NCBI GenBank assembly: GCA_963699535.1
Contig: CAVOUJ010000013.1
Span: forward strand, 1 to 64,000
Direction of reading: 5' to 3'
DNA: 64,000 bases
From: VBDM01 sp963699535
GTDB lineage: Bacteria > Pseudomonadota > Gammaproteobacteria > Burkholderiales > SG8-39
Position numbers and translations under genes: made by a program. The notes beneath the pieces were generated by a model. The model saw only the letters and a list, made by a program, of their open reading frames with translations. It searched no databases and was not told the DNA's origin. Below are positions 1 to 9,859 of this stretch, one piece after another (position 1 is the stretch's first letter; every line of letters starts with the position of its first letter).

Positions 1-460
1 GACGTATTCGGCGCACCCGTTCTCGGGGTGTGCCGCATGGGTGCCGACCGGATGGGGATCATCGATCCCCGAACGGGGAAGATCTCGGATCTCGACACGG
101 GGCGGGGGTCGCAGCCGCGGCGCGTCGCGGCGGCGCCCGACGGCACGCTATGGGTCACGCTTTACGGCAACGGCAAGCTCGCGCATATCGACCCGGCGGC
201 GATGAAGGTCATCAAGGAATACGAGATGCCGGCCGGGCGAGAACGGCGGGCCGTACGCAGTGACCGTCGACGGCAACGGGCGGGTGTTCGCGAACGAAAT
301 CGAGACCGACACGGTCGCGGTGCTCGAGCCGAAGGCGGAGGAGTTCCGCGTCTACAAGCTCCCGTCCAAGAACGTCGGCATCCGCAAGGCGATCGTGGAT
401 GCGCAGGGGCGTTACTGGTACATGGGCTCGCACAACGGAAGGCTGGGGGTCATTGAGTAG
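1..460 (+). CDS. Streptogramin-lyase-like beta-propeller protein, 5'-truncated, frameshifted
   Basis: This is the 3' end of a gene that starts before the window. The readable parts show propeller-blade repeats: GADRMGIIDPRTG and APDGTLWVTLYGNGKLA in the first frame, then TVDGNGRVFANEIETD and GRYWYMGSHNGRLGVIE in the next frame, ending at TAG 458-460. The spacing of DG...W/V...NG...IDP blocks is that of Vgb (virginiamycin B lyase) and NHL-type six-blade propellers, many of which are exported and have no known substrate. One extra G in the GGG run near 235 separates the two frames; removing it gives a continuous reading. The catalytic histidine region of true Vgb lies at least partly outside the window, so lyase activity cannot be claimed. 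It converges on the haloperoxidase-like gene. Confidence 0.55.
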
Positions 461-497
461 CGGACTTTCCGCTCCCGGAGTCAGGGAAATCCAGGAC

Positions 498-539
498 GCA
501 AAAAAGAGAAACGGCGCGGATCCCAATGGACCCGCGCCG
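498..539 (-). terminator. Rho-independent terminator of the haloperoxidase-like gene
   Basis: Read on the minus strand, a GC-rich stem with CGGCGCGG arms (512-539) is followed by a T-rich tract (TTTCTCTTTTTT, 498-511). It lies just beyond the stop codon at 558 of the minus-strand gene, and between two convergent genes. Confidence 0.7.
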
Positions 540-557
540 AAGACGATCCAGCCTAAC

Positions 558-1864
558 TCAGAGCGGACAGGCTCCGAAGTGCGTGATCGGGAGCTTGAGC
601 AACAACGCGTTCTTCAGCACCTCGTCTCCGATCCCCCGGCCGGCCTTCAACCCGTCCTGATTGCCGTCGAGTTCGAAGTGGAATCCGCCGAAGACGCGCG
701 AGCGTCCGGCCTCCGCCGCCGCGGCGGAGAAGCTCGGATAGGTGCGCGGCGTGCCGAGGGGCGCCGTATCCGTGCGCAGGGTGAACGAAATCCGGTCGTT
801 GCAGAAGAATCCCGCGAGGATAGTGGCCGCGACCGCGCTGAAGGAGCTGTGGCCCGACCAATACTCGGGCGATCCACCGACGCTGCCCGCTCGCGCCTTC
901 CAACCGGTATCCTGGGCCGTGTAATCGTTGCCGTCGGTACTGGCTTCCTGGATCGCGGTGGTCGGCCGCCAAAACTGGAATTTCCACTTGGTCCAATAGG
1001 TGGGGGCCACGCTGTCCGACAGGCCCATGCTCACCAGCGCAAACAGCCGCGCCGTCTTTTCCAGGCTCAGGTTCTTGCTGATCGAGACCTCGTGCGTCAC
1101 TTGGAGCCACGCCCCCGGAGGCTGGTTTGTAAATGCGGCCAAACTCCAGTATTGAAACGTCGCCAGCTTGTCTGCATCGGGGATCGCGGCGTTACCGAGC
1201 AAAGCCACTTCGGCGAACTCTGCCGCATAGTCCAGGCTGGTCAGTAGCGGAGGCCCGGAGCCGTTATAGACGCTGGAGTTCGCGATCGCGAAAGGCGCCA
1301 GGTTGCGGAACTGCACGCCCGACCAGGCCGCACGGAACACTCCGGGCCCGCTGCCGGCGGGCTGGGTTTCGGTGGGGCTCGACCCGTCGGCCGCCCGAGC
1401 GACCAGCACGTCGGCGCCGACGCCTGCACCCCATGCCTGTCCCGCCAGGACGTTGCTCGGGGGGCTGAGCGCGCGAGGTCGGCGGCGAGCTGAGCGTTGT
1501 ATACCGCCGCCTGATCGGGGAACAGCCCCGTGAGCACCGCGTGCGCCGCGGCGGCCGCGGCGGCGACCGGATGGCCGTTCACCGGAGCGCCCGACGGCGG
1601 CACCAGCGCGTGCTTGCGGTCGATGAAGCCAGTCTTCGAGTCGATGCCGTTGACGGCGTCGTAGATGGCGACATTGACCATCGCGTACGCGCGCGCGGCC
1701 TGCGCGTCGCTCTGGTTCTTCACGCGGACCGTCTTCGGCGCCACTTCGTTCCAGGTGCGGACGATGTCGCCCGAGTCCTGATGTGCCGAAGCCGGGGGAC
1801 TGGTGCAAAGCACCGCCAAGCCCGCAACGGAGACTGCTAAAAGTCGTCGCATGCTTCCGATCAT
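558..1864 (-). CDS. Exported vanadium-dependent haloperoxidase-like protein (PAP2 superfamily), frameshifted
   Basis: About 435 residues once one indel is allowed for. The start at 1864 is preceded by a strong AAGGAGG ribosome site; a second ATG at 1852 follows. The N-terminus is a signal peptide (RRLLAVSVAGLAVL ... PPASA), so the protein is probably periplasmic. The C-terminal half holds the vanadate/phosphate-binding pattern of vanadium haloperoxidases and PAP2 phosphatases: KWKFQFWRPTTAI, then EYWSGHSSFSA with the catalytic histidine, then GRSRVFGGFHFELD. The indel is close to the six-base C run (plus strand G run) near 1458, where the two halves are joined by restoring one base. Known relatives oxidise halides with peroxide or act as acid phosphatases, and the sequence does not decide between these. 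It stands alone, ending at a terminator. Confidence 0.8.
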
Positions 1865-2088
1865 GGTGAACCCTCCTTAAGAGAAACAGTTATTGGCTTA
1901 TTTGATCCTTGCGCGGGTTGCCGGTGCGCAAAGGCCGCGCTGAAAGACCGCACTGACATTGTGCCAGCAGATTTTTCGATAGCGCAAGCGGGTCGATGGA
2001 GCAAATCGACAACCGTTCGTTGACCGTTGACCGCTGGGACGAATCAGGCGTCTGTCTCTCAGTCAGGGTTTACCCTGTCAGGTCTTTA

Positions 2089-2295
2089 TTACAGAAGTTC
2101 GATCGCCGAAACGATGGAGTTGAGTTCGACCGCAACGTCAGGGCATCTCGGCTGCTGGAAGAGCAAACGGGCGCCTTTCGGCGGAATGTCGGTGTCGGCG
2201 CCGCCGTAGAGGCCCAGTACCGGCGCGTTCACCTTGTCGGCGACGCCGATCGGCGTGAGCGGCATCTCAGGCGGTGCCGGGTTCAGCCCGCCGCG
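2089..2295 (-). pseudogene. Remnant of a dienelactone hydrolase family gene
   Basis: The 478-base gap between the haloperoxidase start and the next gene holds, on the minus strand, 68 codons reading GLNPAPPEMPLTPIG, VADKVNAPVLGLYGGADTDI and PPKGARLLFQ before TAA. The APVLGLYGGADT segment is the signature around the catalytic aspartate of dienelactone hydrolases. An in-frame TAA at 2296-2298 blocks extension upstream, there is no start codon with a ribosome site, and the nucleophile (G-x-C-x-G) and histidine regions are missing. It therefore looks like a decayed C-terminal fragment. The rest of the gap (about 1865-2088) shows nothing I can name. Confidence 0.5.
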
Positions 2296-2342
2296 TTAGA
2301 ATGCGTACCGCGGTGGTTCCGCTCTCAATGGAGGAGAAAACG

Positions 2343-3320
2343 ATGAAGGGAAGCAACTGTTGTTCTGGCGGCGCTGTGCGCCGGGTGCGCCGGCACGATG
2401 ACGCAGCCCTCCGGCCCGGGCGTCGTGAAGATCACCCCCTTGGGCAGCCATGACGGAGAATTCTGCGCGAGGGACCGGGCCCTGGTATTCGAGGATCCCG
2501 ACGGCACGCGGATGCTCTACGACGCCGGGTTCACGGTGCGCGGGGCGAACGACCCGCGGCTGGGCAAGATCGACGCGGTGCTGCTCAGCCACGTACACGG
2601 TGACCATCTGGGACCCGCTCACCAGCCGGCCGCCAACGCGGGCGCCTGCGGCAATCCTGACTTTTCGGTCAACGCGACGCCCAACTCCAATACCGTGAAT
2701 ATCGTCGTCGCCAAGAAGGCGCAGGTTCCTGATCGGCAGCGACATGCACACGTTCTTCGCCCGAAAGGTCAAGGCCGCCGGGGGCGACCCCAAGCAGGTC
2801 CAACTGGTGCGCTTCGGCGCTATGGCCAAGGTCGGCGGCGTAAGTGTCGCGACCGTCCCCGCGGTTCACACCAACGCGCGTGGGTCCTGAGTTTCTCGAG
2901 AAAGACCTCTCGCCGACATGCTGAGGGCGAACGGGCTGTCGGCGCAGGTCGGCCCGCCGATCGGCTATGTTCTGGCGCTTCAGCAACGGGCTCGTCGTCT
3001 ATCTGTCGGGCGATACCGGGATCACGGCGGAACAGGATGTTGTCGTGCGGCGCCACTACAAAGCGAACCTCGCCGTGATCAACATCGGCGACGTGTTCAC
3101 CACTGGTCCGACCGAGGCGGCCTACGTTATCAACGATCTGGTCCAGCCCAACTCCGTGATCCCGTCCCACGCGAACGAAGTGGCGACCAAGGGCGGCACG
3201 CTGATCCCAAGCACCAAGACCGCGGCTTTCATGAAGGCGGTGAGCGTCCCGGTGCACGTCCCCTTGAGCGGCAAGACGATGGAGTTCAGCGGCAGCGGGA
3301 AGTGCGTGTCTGGCTGCTGA
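2343..3320 (+). pseudogene. Metallo-beta-lactamase-fold lipoprotein, multiply frameshifted
   Basis: An ATG at 2343 follows GGAGGAG. One base later in frame the sequence reads TVVLAALCAGCAG, a lipoprotein signal with lipobox ending at Cys. The body has GVVKITPLGSHDGE, DAVLLSHVHGDHLG (the HxHxDH metal-binding motif), FLIGSDMHTFFARKV, AVHTN and VVYLSGDTGITAEQD, in the order found in UlaG-like and RomA-like metallo-hydrolases. Five frame changes are needed to read it through (near 2349, 2722, 2875, 2912 and 2962). That is far denser than in neighbouring genes, so it is either a real pseudogene or a patch of very poor sequence. It ends at TGA 3318-3320 ahead of a terminator and converges with rng. 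Substrate unknown. Confidence 0.65.
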
Positions 3321-3343
3321 AATTCTCAGCGAAACCGGGCAAG

Positions 3344-3372
3344 AAAAGGGCGCGGAAAGGCGCCCTTTTTTT
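3344..3372 (+). terminator. Rho-independent terminator between convergent genes
   Basis: Stem GGGCGC (3348-3353) / GCGCCC (3360-3365), six-base loop GGAAAG, then seven T residues (3366-3372). The A-run before the stem makes it able to work in both directions, serving the metallo-hydrolase on the plus strand and rng on the minus strand. Confidence 0.85.
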
Positions 3373-3424
3373 GGAGCTATGGGCGCTTGCGAACTTCTGC
3401 CGGTGACTTCCAGCCCGGGGAGTT

Positions 3425-4886
3425 CTACATCAGGATGATATCGAACTGCTCCTGCCCGTAGACTCGTCTCGACCTGCATCGACACGGGCTTGCCGATGAA
3501 GTCGCCGAGCATCGCCAGGGACTGCGATTCCTCCTCGAGGAACAGGTCGATCACCGACTGCGAAGCGATGATGCGGAACTCGCGCGCGCTGAACTGGCGC
3601 GCCTCGCGCAGGATCTCGCGCAGAATCTGGTAGCACACGGTCTGCGCGGTCTTGACGACGCCGCGGCCCCCGCAGATCGGGCAAGGTTCGCACAGGACGC
3701 GCTCGAGGGACTCGCGGGTGCGCTTGCGCGTCATTTCCACCAGGCCCAGTCCCGAGAATCCGTTTACCGTGACCCGCGTCCGGTCGCGCGCGAGCGCCTT
3801 GTCGAGCTCGGCGAGTACGGCCGCGCGATGATCCGGGTTCTCCATGTCGATGAAGTCGATGATGATGATCCCGCCGAGATTCCGCAGGCGCAGCTGCCGC
3901 GCGATGACCTGCGCCGCTTCGAGATTGGTCTTGAATATCGTGTCGTCGAAGTTGCGCGTGCCGACGAAGCCGCCGGTGTTGACGTCGATGGTGGTCATCG
4001 CCTCGGTCTGGTCGAGGACGAGGTAGCCGCCGCTCTTCAGATCGACGCGGCGCGAGAGCGCCCGCTCGATCTCGTCCTCGACGTTGAACAGGTCGAAGAG
4101 CGGCCGCTCGCCCGTGTAGTGCTCGAGCTTCGCGAGCACCTTGGGCGTGTATTCGGCGGCGAACGCCTGGAGCTGCTGGAAATTCTCGCGCGAGTCTATG
4201 ACGATGCGGCCCGTGTTCTCCCCCGCAATGTCGCGCAGCGCCCTTTGCACGAGCGACAGGTCCTGATGGAGAAGCGTGGGAGCGGGCGAGGTGAAAGCGC
4301 GGCCGCGGATTCCGCGCCAGAGCTTGCTCAGGTACTCGATGTCTGCTCGCAGGTCCTCGTCGCTCGCGTTCTCGGCGACGGTGCGGATGATGAACCCGCC
4401 GGTCTCGTTGGCGGGCAAAAGGTGCTGGAGCTTGTCGCGCAGCACCTGCCGCTCGGTTTCGTCCTCGATCCGCTGCGAAATGCCGATATGCGGGTCCTGC
4501 GGTAGATAGACGAGGCAGCGCCCGGCGATGGAAATCTGCGTCGAAAGCCGCGCACCCTTGGTTCCGATCGGGTCCTTGATCACCTGAACGAGCAGCGGCT
4601 GGCCTTCGGAGAGGATCTTTTCTATCGGCTTGCCGACCGAGCCGGGCGTGCCTGGCCGTTCTTCCCAGATGTCGGCGACGTGCAGGAACGCGGCGCGCTC
4701 GAGGCCGACCTCGATGAAGGCCGACTGCATTCCCGGCAGCACCCGCGCGACCTTCCCCACGTAGATATTCCCCACGAGGCCGCGGTGTGCCGCGCGCTCG
4801 ATGTGCAGCTCCTGCGGCACTCCCGCCTGCATCACTGCGACCCGGGTTTCCTGTGGCGTGCAGTTGATCAGGACGTCCTCGGTCAC
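3425..4886 (-). CDS. rng: Ribonuclease G
   Basis: About 486 residues after correcting one indel. RNase G is a 5'-end-dependent endoribonuclease that matures the 5' end of 16S rRNA and degrades some mRNAs. The N-terminus (TEDVLINCTPQETRVAVM) matches RNase G, followed by the S1 region (NIYVGKVARVLPGMQSAFIE), the DNase I-like catalytic region with TTIDVNTGGFVG and IIIIDFIDM carrying the metal-binding aspartates, and the zinc-link CEPCPICGG. An extra base near 3464 hides the normal C-terminus, which resumes as YGQEQFDIILM before TAG 3425-3427. The start is GTG at 4886, overlapping the TGA of maf (GTGA), so the two are translationally coupled. There is no RNase E-type degradosome extension. Last gene of the proA-nadD-rsfS-rlmH-maf-rng run. 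Confidence 0.93.
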
Positions 4887-5506
4887 GTTCGGAACTTCCG
4901 GATGAGTAGCGCAGTCTCGTGCAGCGGCAATCCCATGATCCCGGTGTAGCTGCCGTGGATCTCGGTGACGAACGCCGCCGCGCGGCCCTGGATCGCATAG
5001 GCGCCCGCTTTGTCGGTCGGTTCTCCGCTCTTGATATAGGCCTCGAGATCGGCTTCGTCCAGTTCGCAGAAGCGCACGCGCGATTCGCTGGCGACCTCCT
5101 CGACTCGATCCTCGAACTTGAGCGCTACCGCGGTGAGGACGCGGTGCTCGCGCCCGGAAAGCAGGCGCAGCATCCGCGCGGCGTCGGCGCGGTCCGCCGG
5201 TTTGCCGAGAATCTCCTCGCCGATGCACACCGCTGTATCTGCGCCGAGCACGGGAAATCTCCTCAGCCGCCGTTGCTCGATCCTGCGCCAGCCGACCTCG
5301 ACCTTGGCGCGCGAGACGCGGCGAACGTAATCGTCGGGCGATTCCCCAGGGTGCACCGACTCGTCCACGTCCAGGCCGCGCGCCGGGTGTTCGCGCAGCA
5401 CCAATACCTCGAACGACACGTCGATCTGCTTCAAGAGCTCGCGCCGCCTCGGGCTGCGCGAGGCGAGGTAGATCTTGATCTTCGGCGGGGGAGGAGGGGT
5501 TGCCAT
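4883..5506 (-). CDS. maf: Maf family nucleotide pyrophosphatase (YhdE type)
   Basis: 207 residues. Maf proteins hydrolyse dTTP/UTP or modified nucleotides to monophosphates, cleaning the nucleotide pool and influencing septum formation. The substrate loop YLASRSPRRRELL, the DPDDYVRR-like segment SPDDYVRRVSRAK, GADTAVCIG, GKPADRADAARMLRLLSG and DKAGAYAIQG are all present. A proline run (MATPPPPPKIKIY) precedes the first strand. It starts one base upstream of the rlmH stop region and its TGA overlaps the rng GTG. The rlmH-maf-rng order is the usual one in betaproteobacteria. Confidence 0.93.
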   Translation of the reverse strand: MATPPPPPKIKIYLASRSPRRRELLKQIDVSFEVLVLREHPARGLDVDESVHPGESPDDYVRRVSRAKVEVGWRRIEQRRLRRFPVLGADTAVCIGEEILGKPADRADAARMLRLLSGREHRVLTAVALKFEDRVEEVASESRVRFCELDEADLEAYIKSGEPTDKAGAYAIQGRAAAFVTEIHGSYTGIMGLPLHETALLIRKFRT

Positions 5507-5974
5507 TCAGTCGCGATGGTAGGGATGGTTGTGCAGGATGGAGCTCGCGCGGTAGAGCTGCTCGGCGAGGAGCACGCGCGCGAGGCCGTGAGGCAAGGTC
5601 ATCGCCGAGAGGCGCAGGAGCTGCGCGCCGCCTTTGAGCTCTGGGCCGAGGCCGTCGGCGCCGCCGATGAGGAAGGCGATATCGCCCCCTTCCTGGCGCC
5701 GCACGTCCAGCCAGCGTGCGAACTCGGCCGTGTCAAACTCGCGCCCGCGCTCGTCAAGCGCCACGCGCGAGCAGCCACGGGGGAGCGCCCGCTCGATGCG
5801 CGCGGCTTCCGCATCGAGGAGCTTCGCTGTCGGCTTGCCCTGCGACCGCGGCTCGGGCCGGATTTCGACGAGTTCCATTCTCAGGTCTCGCGGCATGCGC
5901 TTCGCGTATTCGTCGAAAGCCTCGTCAACCCAGCGCGGCATCCGCACCCCCACGGCGACCACCCACAGTTTCAT
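5507..5974 (-). CDS. rlmH: 23S rRNA (pseudouridine1915-N3)-methyltransferase RlmH
   Basis: 155 residues, the full family length. It methylates pseudouridine 1915 in helix 69 of 23S rRNA on assembled 70S ribosomes. The SPOUT trefoil-knot motifs are clear: DIAFLIGGADGLG for S-adenosylmethionine binding and LPHGLARVLLAEQLYRA followed by SSILHNHPYHRD at the C-terminus. Its ATG overlaps the TGA of rsfS (ATGA at 5971-5974). Confidence 0.96.
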   Translation of the reverse strand: MKLWVVAVGVRMPRWVDEAFDEYAKRMPRDLRMELVEIRPEPRSQGKPTAKLLDAEAARIERALPRGCSRVALDERGREFDTAEFARWLDVRRQEGGDIAFLIGGADGLGPELKGGAQLLRLSAMTLPHGLARVLLAEQLYRASSILHNHPYHRD

Positions 5975-6354
5975 TTGCCGCGTTTTCGTGCCTTGGCCTT
6001 GGGACGCCTCGCGCGCGGCTTGCGGGGCTTGGGCTGTCCCCAGAGCTCCTCCAGATTGTAGTGCGAGCGCACCGCCGGCTGCATGATGTGCACGACGATG
6101 TCGCCAAGGTCGATGAGCACCCAGTCGCCGCCCTCCTCGCCTTCGACGCCGTAGACGCGGCCGCCGGCCGCCTTGGCCTTTTCCTGCAGGCTGCTCGCCA
6201 GCGCCTTCAACTGCCGCGCGGAGTCGGCGCTCGCGATGATCACGCGGTCGAATAGGGTGGTGAGATGGGTCACGTCGAAGACATCGATGTCGCGCGCCTT
6301 GATGTCCTCGAGCGCCGCGACCGCGGCCTTCTGGAGCTTCTTGAGGTCGATCAT
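5971..6354 (-). CDS. rsfS: Ribosomal silencing factor RsfS
   Basis: 127 residues. RsfS (Iojap/DUF143) binds ribosomal protein uL14 and blocks subunit joining in slow growth. The core reads LEDIKARDIDVFDVT, FDRVIIASADSARQLKAL, WVLIDLGDIVVHIMQP and RSHYNLEELWG, the typical RsfS signature. The C-terminal tail is unusually basic and proline-rich (PKPRKPRARRPKAKARKRGK). Both ends overlap neighbours by four bases (ATGA with nadD upstream and rlmH downstream), indicating one coupled operon. Confidence 0.95.
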   Translation of the reverse strand: MIDLKKLQKAAVAALEDIKARDIDVFDVTHLTTLFDRVIIASADSARQLKALASSLQEKAKAAGGRVYGVEGEEGGDWVLIDLGDIVVHIMQPAVRSHYNLEELWGQPKPRKPRARRPKAKARKRGK

Positions 6355-7017
6355 CCGGGGGCGCCGTTCTCCTTGGCGTACAGCCCGTGCGCCTCGATGT
6401 AGTCGAGGACGGGCGAAGGGAGCAGGTAGCGCGGGCTGCGCTTCTGGGCGAAGTGGGCGCGAATGGCGCTCGCGGAGATGTCGAGCGCGGTGGTGCCGTA
6501 GGTGATCACCGCGCCTCCTGGCCGCTCGCGCAAAGCGTCGGGGGTGCCGGCGCGCTTGCGCCACTCGGCGGCGAGCGCTGCGGGCATTCCGCCCGGGGTA
6601 AGCGAATGGCCGGGCCGCTGCGCGACGAAGATGTGCGCGAGGGTGAACAGGTCGCGCCAGCGCTGCCAGGAGGTGAGGCCGCGGAAGGCGTCGGTGCCGA
6701 GCAGGAGCACCAGCGGGCGTTCCGCTCCGAACTCGACTCGCAGGCGTTCCAGCGTCTCCACGGTGTAGCCGGGCGCGGTCTGGCGGATCTCCGCGTCGTC
6801 CAGCTCGAACAGATTGTTGTTCTCGATCGCGAGCCGCACCATTTCCAGGCGGTGATGCGCGGGGGCGAGCGGCGAGCCGCGGTGCCAGGGCTGGCCGGCC
6901 GGGACCCAGCGCACGCTGATCGAGGCCGAGGATCTCGGAGGCCTCCTGCGCAAGCCGCAGGTGCCCGAAGTGCACCGGGTCGAAGGTGCCGCCCATGATG
7001 CCGATCGGGGCGCTCAT
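6351..7017 (-). CDS. nadD: Nicotinate-nucleotide adenylyltransferase, frameshifted
   Basis: About 221 residues after one correction. NadD adenylates nicotinate mononucleotide to deamido-NAD in NAD synthesis. The nucleotidyltransferase motif GIMGGTFDPVHFGHLRLA is at the N-terminus. After a one-base insertion near 6919 the reading resumes as VRWVPAGQPWHRG, with LLLGTDAFRGL, the conserved WQRWRDLFTLAHIFV and the SASAIRAHF motif that corresponds to ISSTxIR. NadD is essential in most bacteria, so the shift is probably a sequence error. The ATG at 7017 follows proA by 34 bases; the TGA overlaps the rsfS start. Confidence 0.92.
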
Positions 7018-7051
7018 CGGGCGGCGGCGGGGGAGTTCTTCAGGCCTTGCC

Positions 7052-8321
7052 TCAAGTGCGGATCTGGCCGCTGCCGAACACGACGTACTTCTGCGAGGTG
7101 AGGCCCTCGAGTCCCACGGGACCGCGCGCGTGCAACTTGTCGGTGGAGATGCCGATCTCGGCGCCCAGGCCGTATTCGAAACCGTCTGCGAAGCGGGTCG
7201 AGGCGTTCACCATCACCGAGGCCGAATCGACTTCGCGCAGGAAACGTTTCGCGCGCGCCTCGTCCTCGGTGACGATGGCGTCGGTGTGCTGCGATCCGTA
7301 CTTGGCGATGTGCTCGATCGCGGCATCCAGGTCCTTGACCACACGCACGGCGAGGATGGGCGCGAGGAATTCGGTGTACCAGTCCTCCTCGCTCGCAGGC
7401 TTCATGCCCGGCACGAGGGCGCGGGATTTTTCGTCGCCGCGGAGCTCGACGCCCTTGTCCTTGTAGATCTTCCCGAGCGCGGGCAGCACCTTCGGCGGCG
7501 ATGCTCTCGGCGACGAGCAGCGTCTCCATGGCGTTGCACACGCCGTAGCGCTGCGTCTTGGCGTTGTCGGCGATACGGATCGCCTTGTCGACGTCGGCGC
7601 GGTCGTCGATGTAGACGTGGCACACGCCGTCGAGGTGCTTGATCATCGGGATACGCGATTCGCGCATCACCCGCTCGATCAGGTCCTTGCCGCCGCGCGG
7701 CACGATGATGTCCACGTATTCGTTCATCGAAAGGAGCTGTCCGACGGCGGCGCGGTCGGCGGTCTCGATGACCTGCACCGCGTCCTCGGGGAGGCCCCTT
7801 AAGCGCAGGCCCTCGTGCACGCAGGCGGCGATCGCCTGGTTGGAGCGCACCGATTCGGAACCTCCTCTCAGGATGCAGGCGTTCCCGGCCTTGAGGCACA
7901 GCGCCGCGGCGTCGGCGGTGACGTTGGGGCGCGACTCGTAAATGATGCCGATCACGCCCAGGGGGACGCGCATCTTGCCGACCTTGATGCCCGAGGGCTG
8001 CTCCTTCAGTTCGCTGATTTCGCCGACGGGGTCCGGGAGCTTCGCGACCTGCTCCAAGCCCTCGGCCATCGCTTCGATGCTCTTCGGTGTGAGGGTGAGC
8101 CGGTCGATGAAGGCCGCGTCCTTGCCGGCGGCGCGGGCGCCTTTCACGTCGTCCGCGTTCGCGGCAATGAGCCTCTCCGCGTCGCGCATGATCGCGGTGG
8201 CGGCGGCGAGCAGCGCGCGGTTCTTGGTTGCCGTGTCGGCACGCGCGACCTCGCGCGACGCCGCGCGCGCGCGCCGGCCGACCGCGAGCATGTAGGACTT
8301 GATGTCCGAAGGAGCGTTCAC
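7052..8321 (-). CDS. proA: Gamma-glutamyl phosphate reductase, frameshifted
   Basis: About 422 residues after one correction. ProA reduces gamma-glutamyl phosphate with NADPH to glutamate semialdehyde, the second step of proline synthesis. Visible landmarks are GVIGIIYESRPNVTADAA, ILRGGSESVRSNQAI, VPRGGKDLIERVM, the catalytic cysteine in YGVCNAMETLL, and the C-terminal SVMVNASTRFADGFEYGLG. An extra base near 7491 shifts the frame just after LVAESIAAE; the rest resumes as LPALGKIYKDKGVE and ends IRT. First gene of the run leading to rng. In most relatives holA lies directly upstream, but here 3 kb of accessory genes intervene. Confidence 0.93.
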
Positions 8322-8360
8322 GGAGAGATTCTACCGCCCGGCGAAAACGAGCGCAGTTAT

Positions 8361-8406
8361 CCCCTCCTCGATGAGGAGGGGTGCCGGCGAAGCCGGCGGG
8401 GTGGTC
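8361..8406 (-). repeat. Hairpin repeat, copy A (inverted relative to copy B at 11446-11490)
   Basis: On the minus strand it reads GACCACCCCG, CCGGCTTCGCCGG, CACCCCTCCTC, ATC, GAGGAGGGG: two consecutive stem-loops. Copy B on the plus strand has the same order with small changes inside each stem. Just beyond (8410-8445) is a degenerate copy of another common intergenic hairpin (GTCATTCCGGCGCAAGCCG). The rest of the gap to 8527 shows nothing recognisable. Confidence 0.8.
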
Positions 8407-8527
8407 TTGCCTCCGTCATTCCGGCGCAAGCCGAAATTCAGCGACAGGATTCTCTATTAGAACTCACGGCCGCCGATCTCTGCCTCCGGTCAGACCGCAG
8501 ATGACCAGAGTGCCACATACAGCATAT

Positions 8528-9825
8528 TCAAGGGATGGGCATCGGTCGTTTCCTTGGATGGCACATTGCGAGCCAGAGATACTTCAAGTACCAGGTACCG
8601 AACGGGTAGTTCTCGCGATCCCGCCGCGCCAGCAATTTAACGAGGTCAAAATGATTGGTGAGGGCCTGGCGCGGCGGGCTGGCGAAGACCGGCCGGCCGG
8701 CGATATGGGACATGATGGACTTCGCTACATGGGCATACGCCCAGGGCGTCGAAGTGCTGGTCTCGAGCACGCCCGGCGCCAGCAGGAAGAGCTTGGGAGC
8801 GTCGGCGGAGCGGAACACCGAGTAGCAGCGCCCGCTGATGTCGTTCACGCGCTCTTGCCTTGGCAAGCGACGTCCAGGTCGAGGTAGCCGAGCTCGACGT
8901 CGTATCCGGTTCCCCACAGCAGCAGATCCGATTCGATCTGTTCGCCGCTTGACAGGCCGATCGTCTTGCCGCGCAGGGAACGCACTTCGCCGCGATGGCG
9001 CTCAATGTGGCGGAAATTCGCGATCATGCGCGACCGGCCCGGAATGAACTGGTGGCGACGCAAGTCGAATTCGCCTTCGGGCATGATTTCTTCGATTCCC
9101 GCCTTCGCGTATCTCGCCCGTAGATCCCTGTTGATCAGCCGGTTCACCACGCTCGTGGACAGGCCGAGCATCTGGTACTTTGCCAGGAGCCGCATGTCTG
9201 TTCCAAAGTACTTGAGTTGGCGCGTCGGCCGCATCCACTTGGCGGAACGATAGATCCACGCGACACTGCGCGCGCCGTATGCAAAGCAAAGGTCCAGAAG
9301 ATCGTACGCGGATGCACCGCCTCCTACGACGGCGACGCGCTTGTCTCTCAGATGCTCCGGATCCCGCAAGGCGGAGGAGTGATATTCAATGATCGACGAA
9401 TCGTTCGCTCGACCCCCGGAACGACGGGACGATTGTGTGCACCGGTGGCGGCAATGAGCCACTTTCGCTTCGTACGCTCCCGAGTCAGTCGTCACGTGCC
9501 AACCGCTTTCCGTCGGCCGCGCGCGCGTGACCGGCGCATTCAGGCGAATATGCGGCGAGAGACCGAATCGCTCGACCCAGGCCTCGATATTGCGCAGGAT
9601 GTTCGGCTGGTCCTCCCCGGACAATGGAAGGTTGCCGAGTGTCCAGTCCTCCTTGCGGAATTGAATGTCCTGCCAGGGCGGGAGGTCGCGCCATAGGCCG
9701 CCGATGCGCTCGCGGCGCTCCAGCAACAGCGCATTCAACCCAGCGTCTTTGGCATACTTCAGACAGATGACGCCGCCGATGCCCCCGCCCACGATAACCA
9801 AATCGAGGTCTGCATTCGTATTCAT
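8528..9825 (-). CDS. Flavin-containing monooxygenase-like NAD(P)-binding protein, frameshifted
   Basis: About 430 residues after correction. The N-terminal FAD-binding fold reads LDLVIVGGGIGGVICLK with ERIGGLWRDLPPWQD, the GG(L)W pattern of flavin monooxygenases. Then come AATGAHN (the ATG motif), KRVAVVGGGASAYDL for NADP binding, and LLLWGTGYDVELGYL near the end. These fit class B flavoprotein monooxygenases and Baeyer-Villiger-like enzymes that insert one oxygen atom using NADPH. Three frame changes are needed (near 9464, 9394 and 8865); the last joins to DISGRCYSVFRSADAPKLF and ends RPMPIP. Lies 34 bases after the MaoC gene and probably in the same transcript. Substrate unknown. Confidence 0.75.
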
Positions 9826-9859
9826 GAATGGGAACCCATGGGAGGCGGCACCCCGGTGG

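Noticed and set aside
8410..8445. GTCATTCCGGCGCAAGCCG as an attachment site or insertion sequence end
   Set aside because: It matches a widespread intergenic hairpin type in proteobacteria, it is degenerate, and there is no integrase or transposase anywhere in the window.
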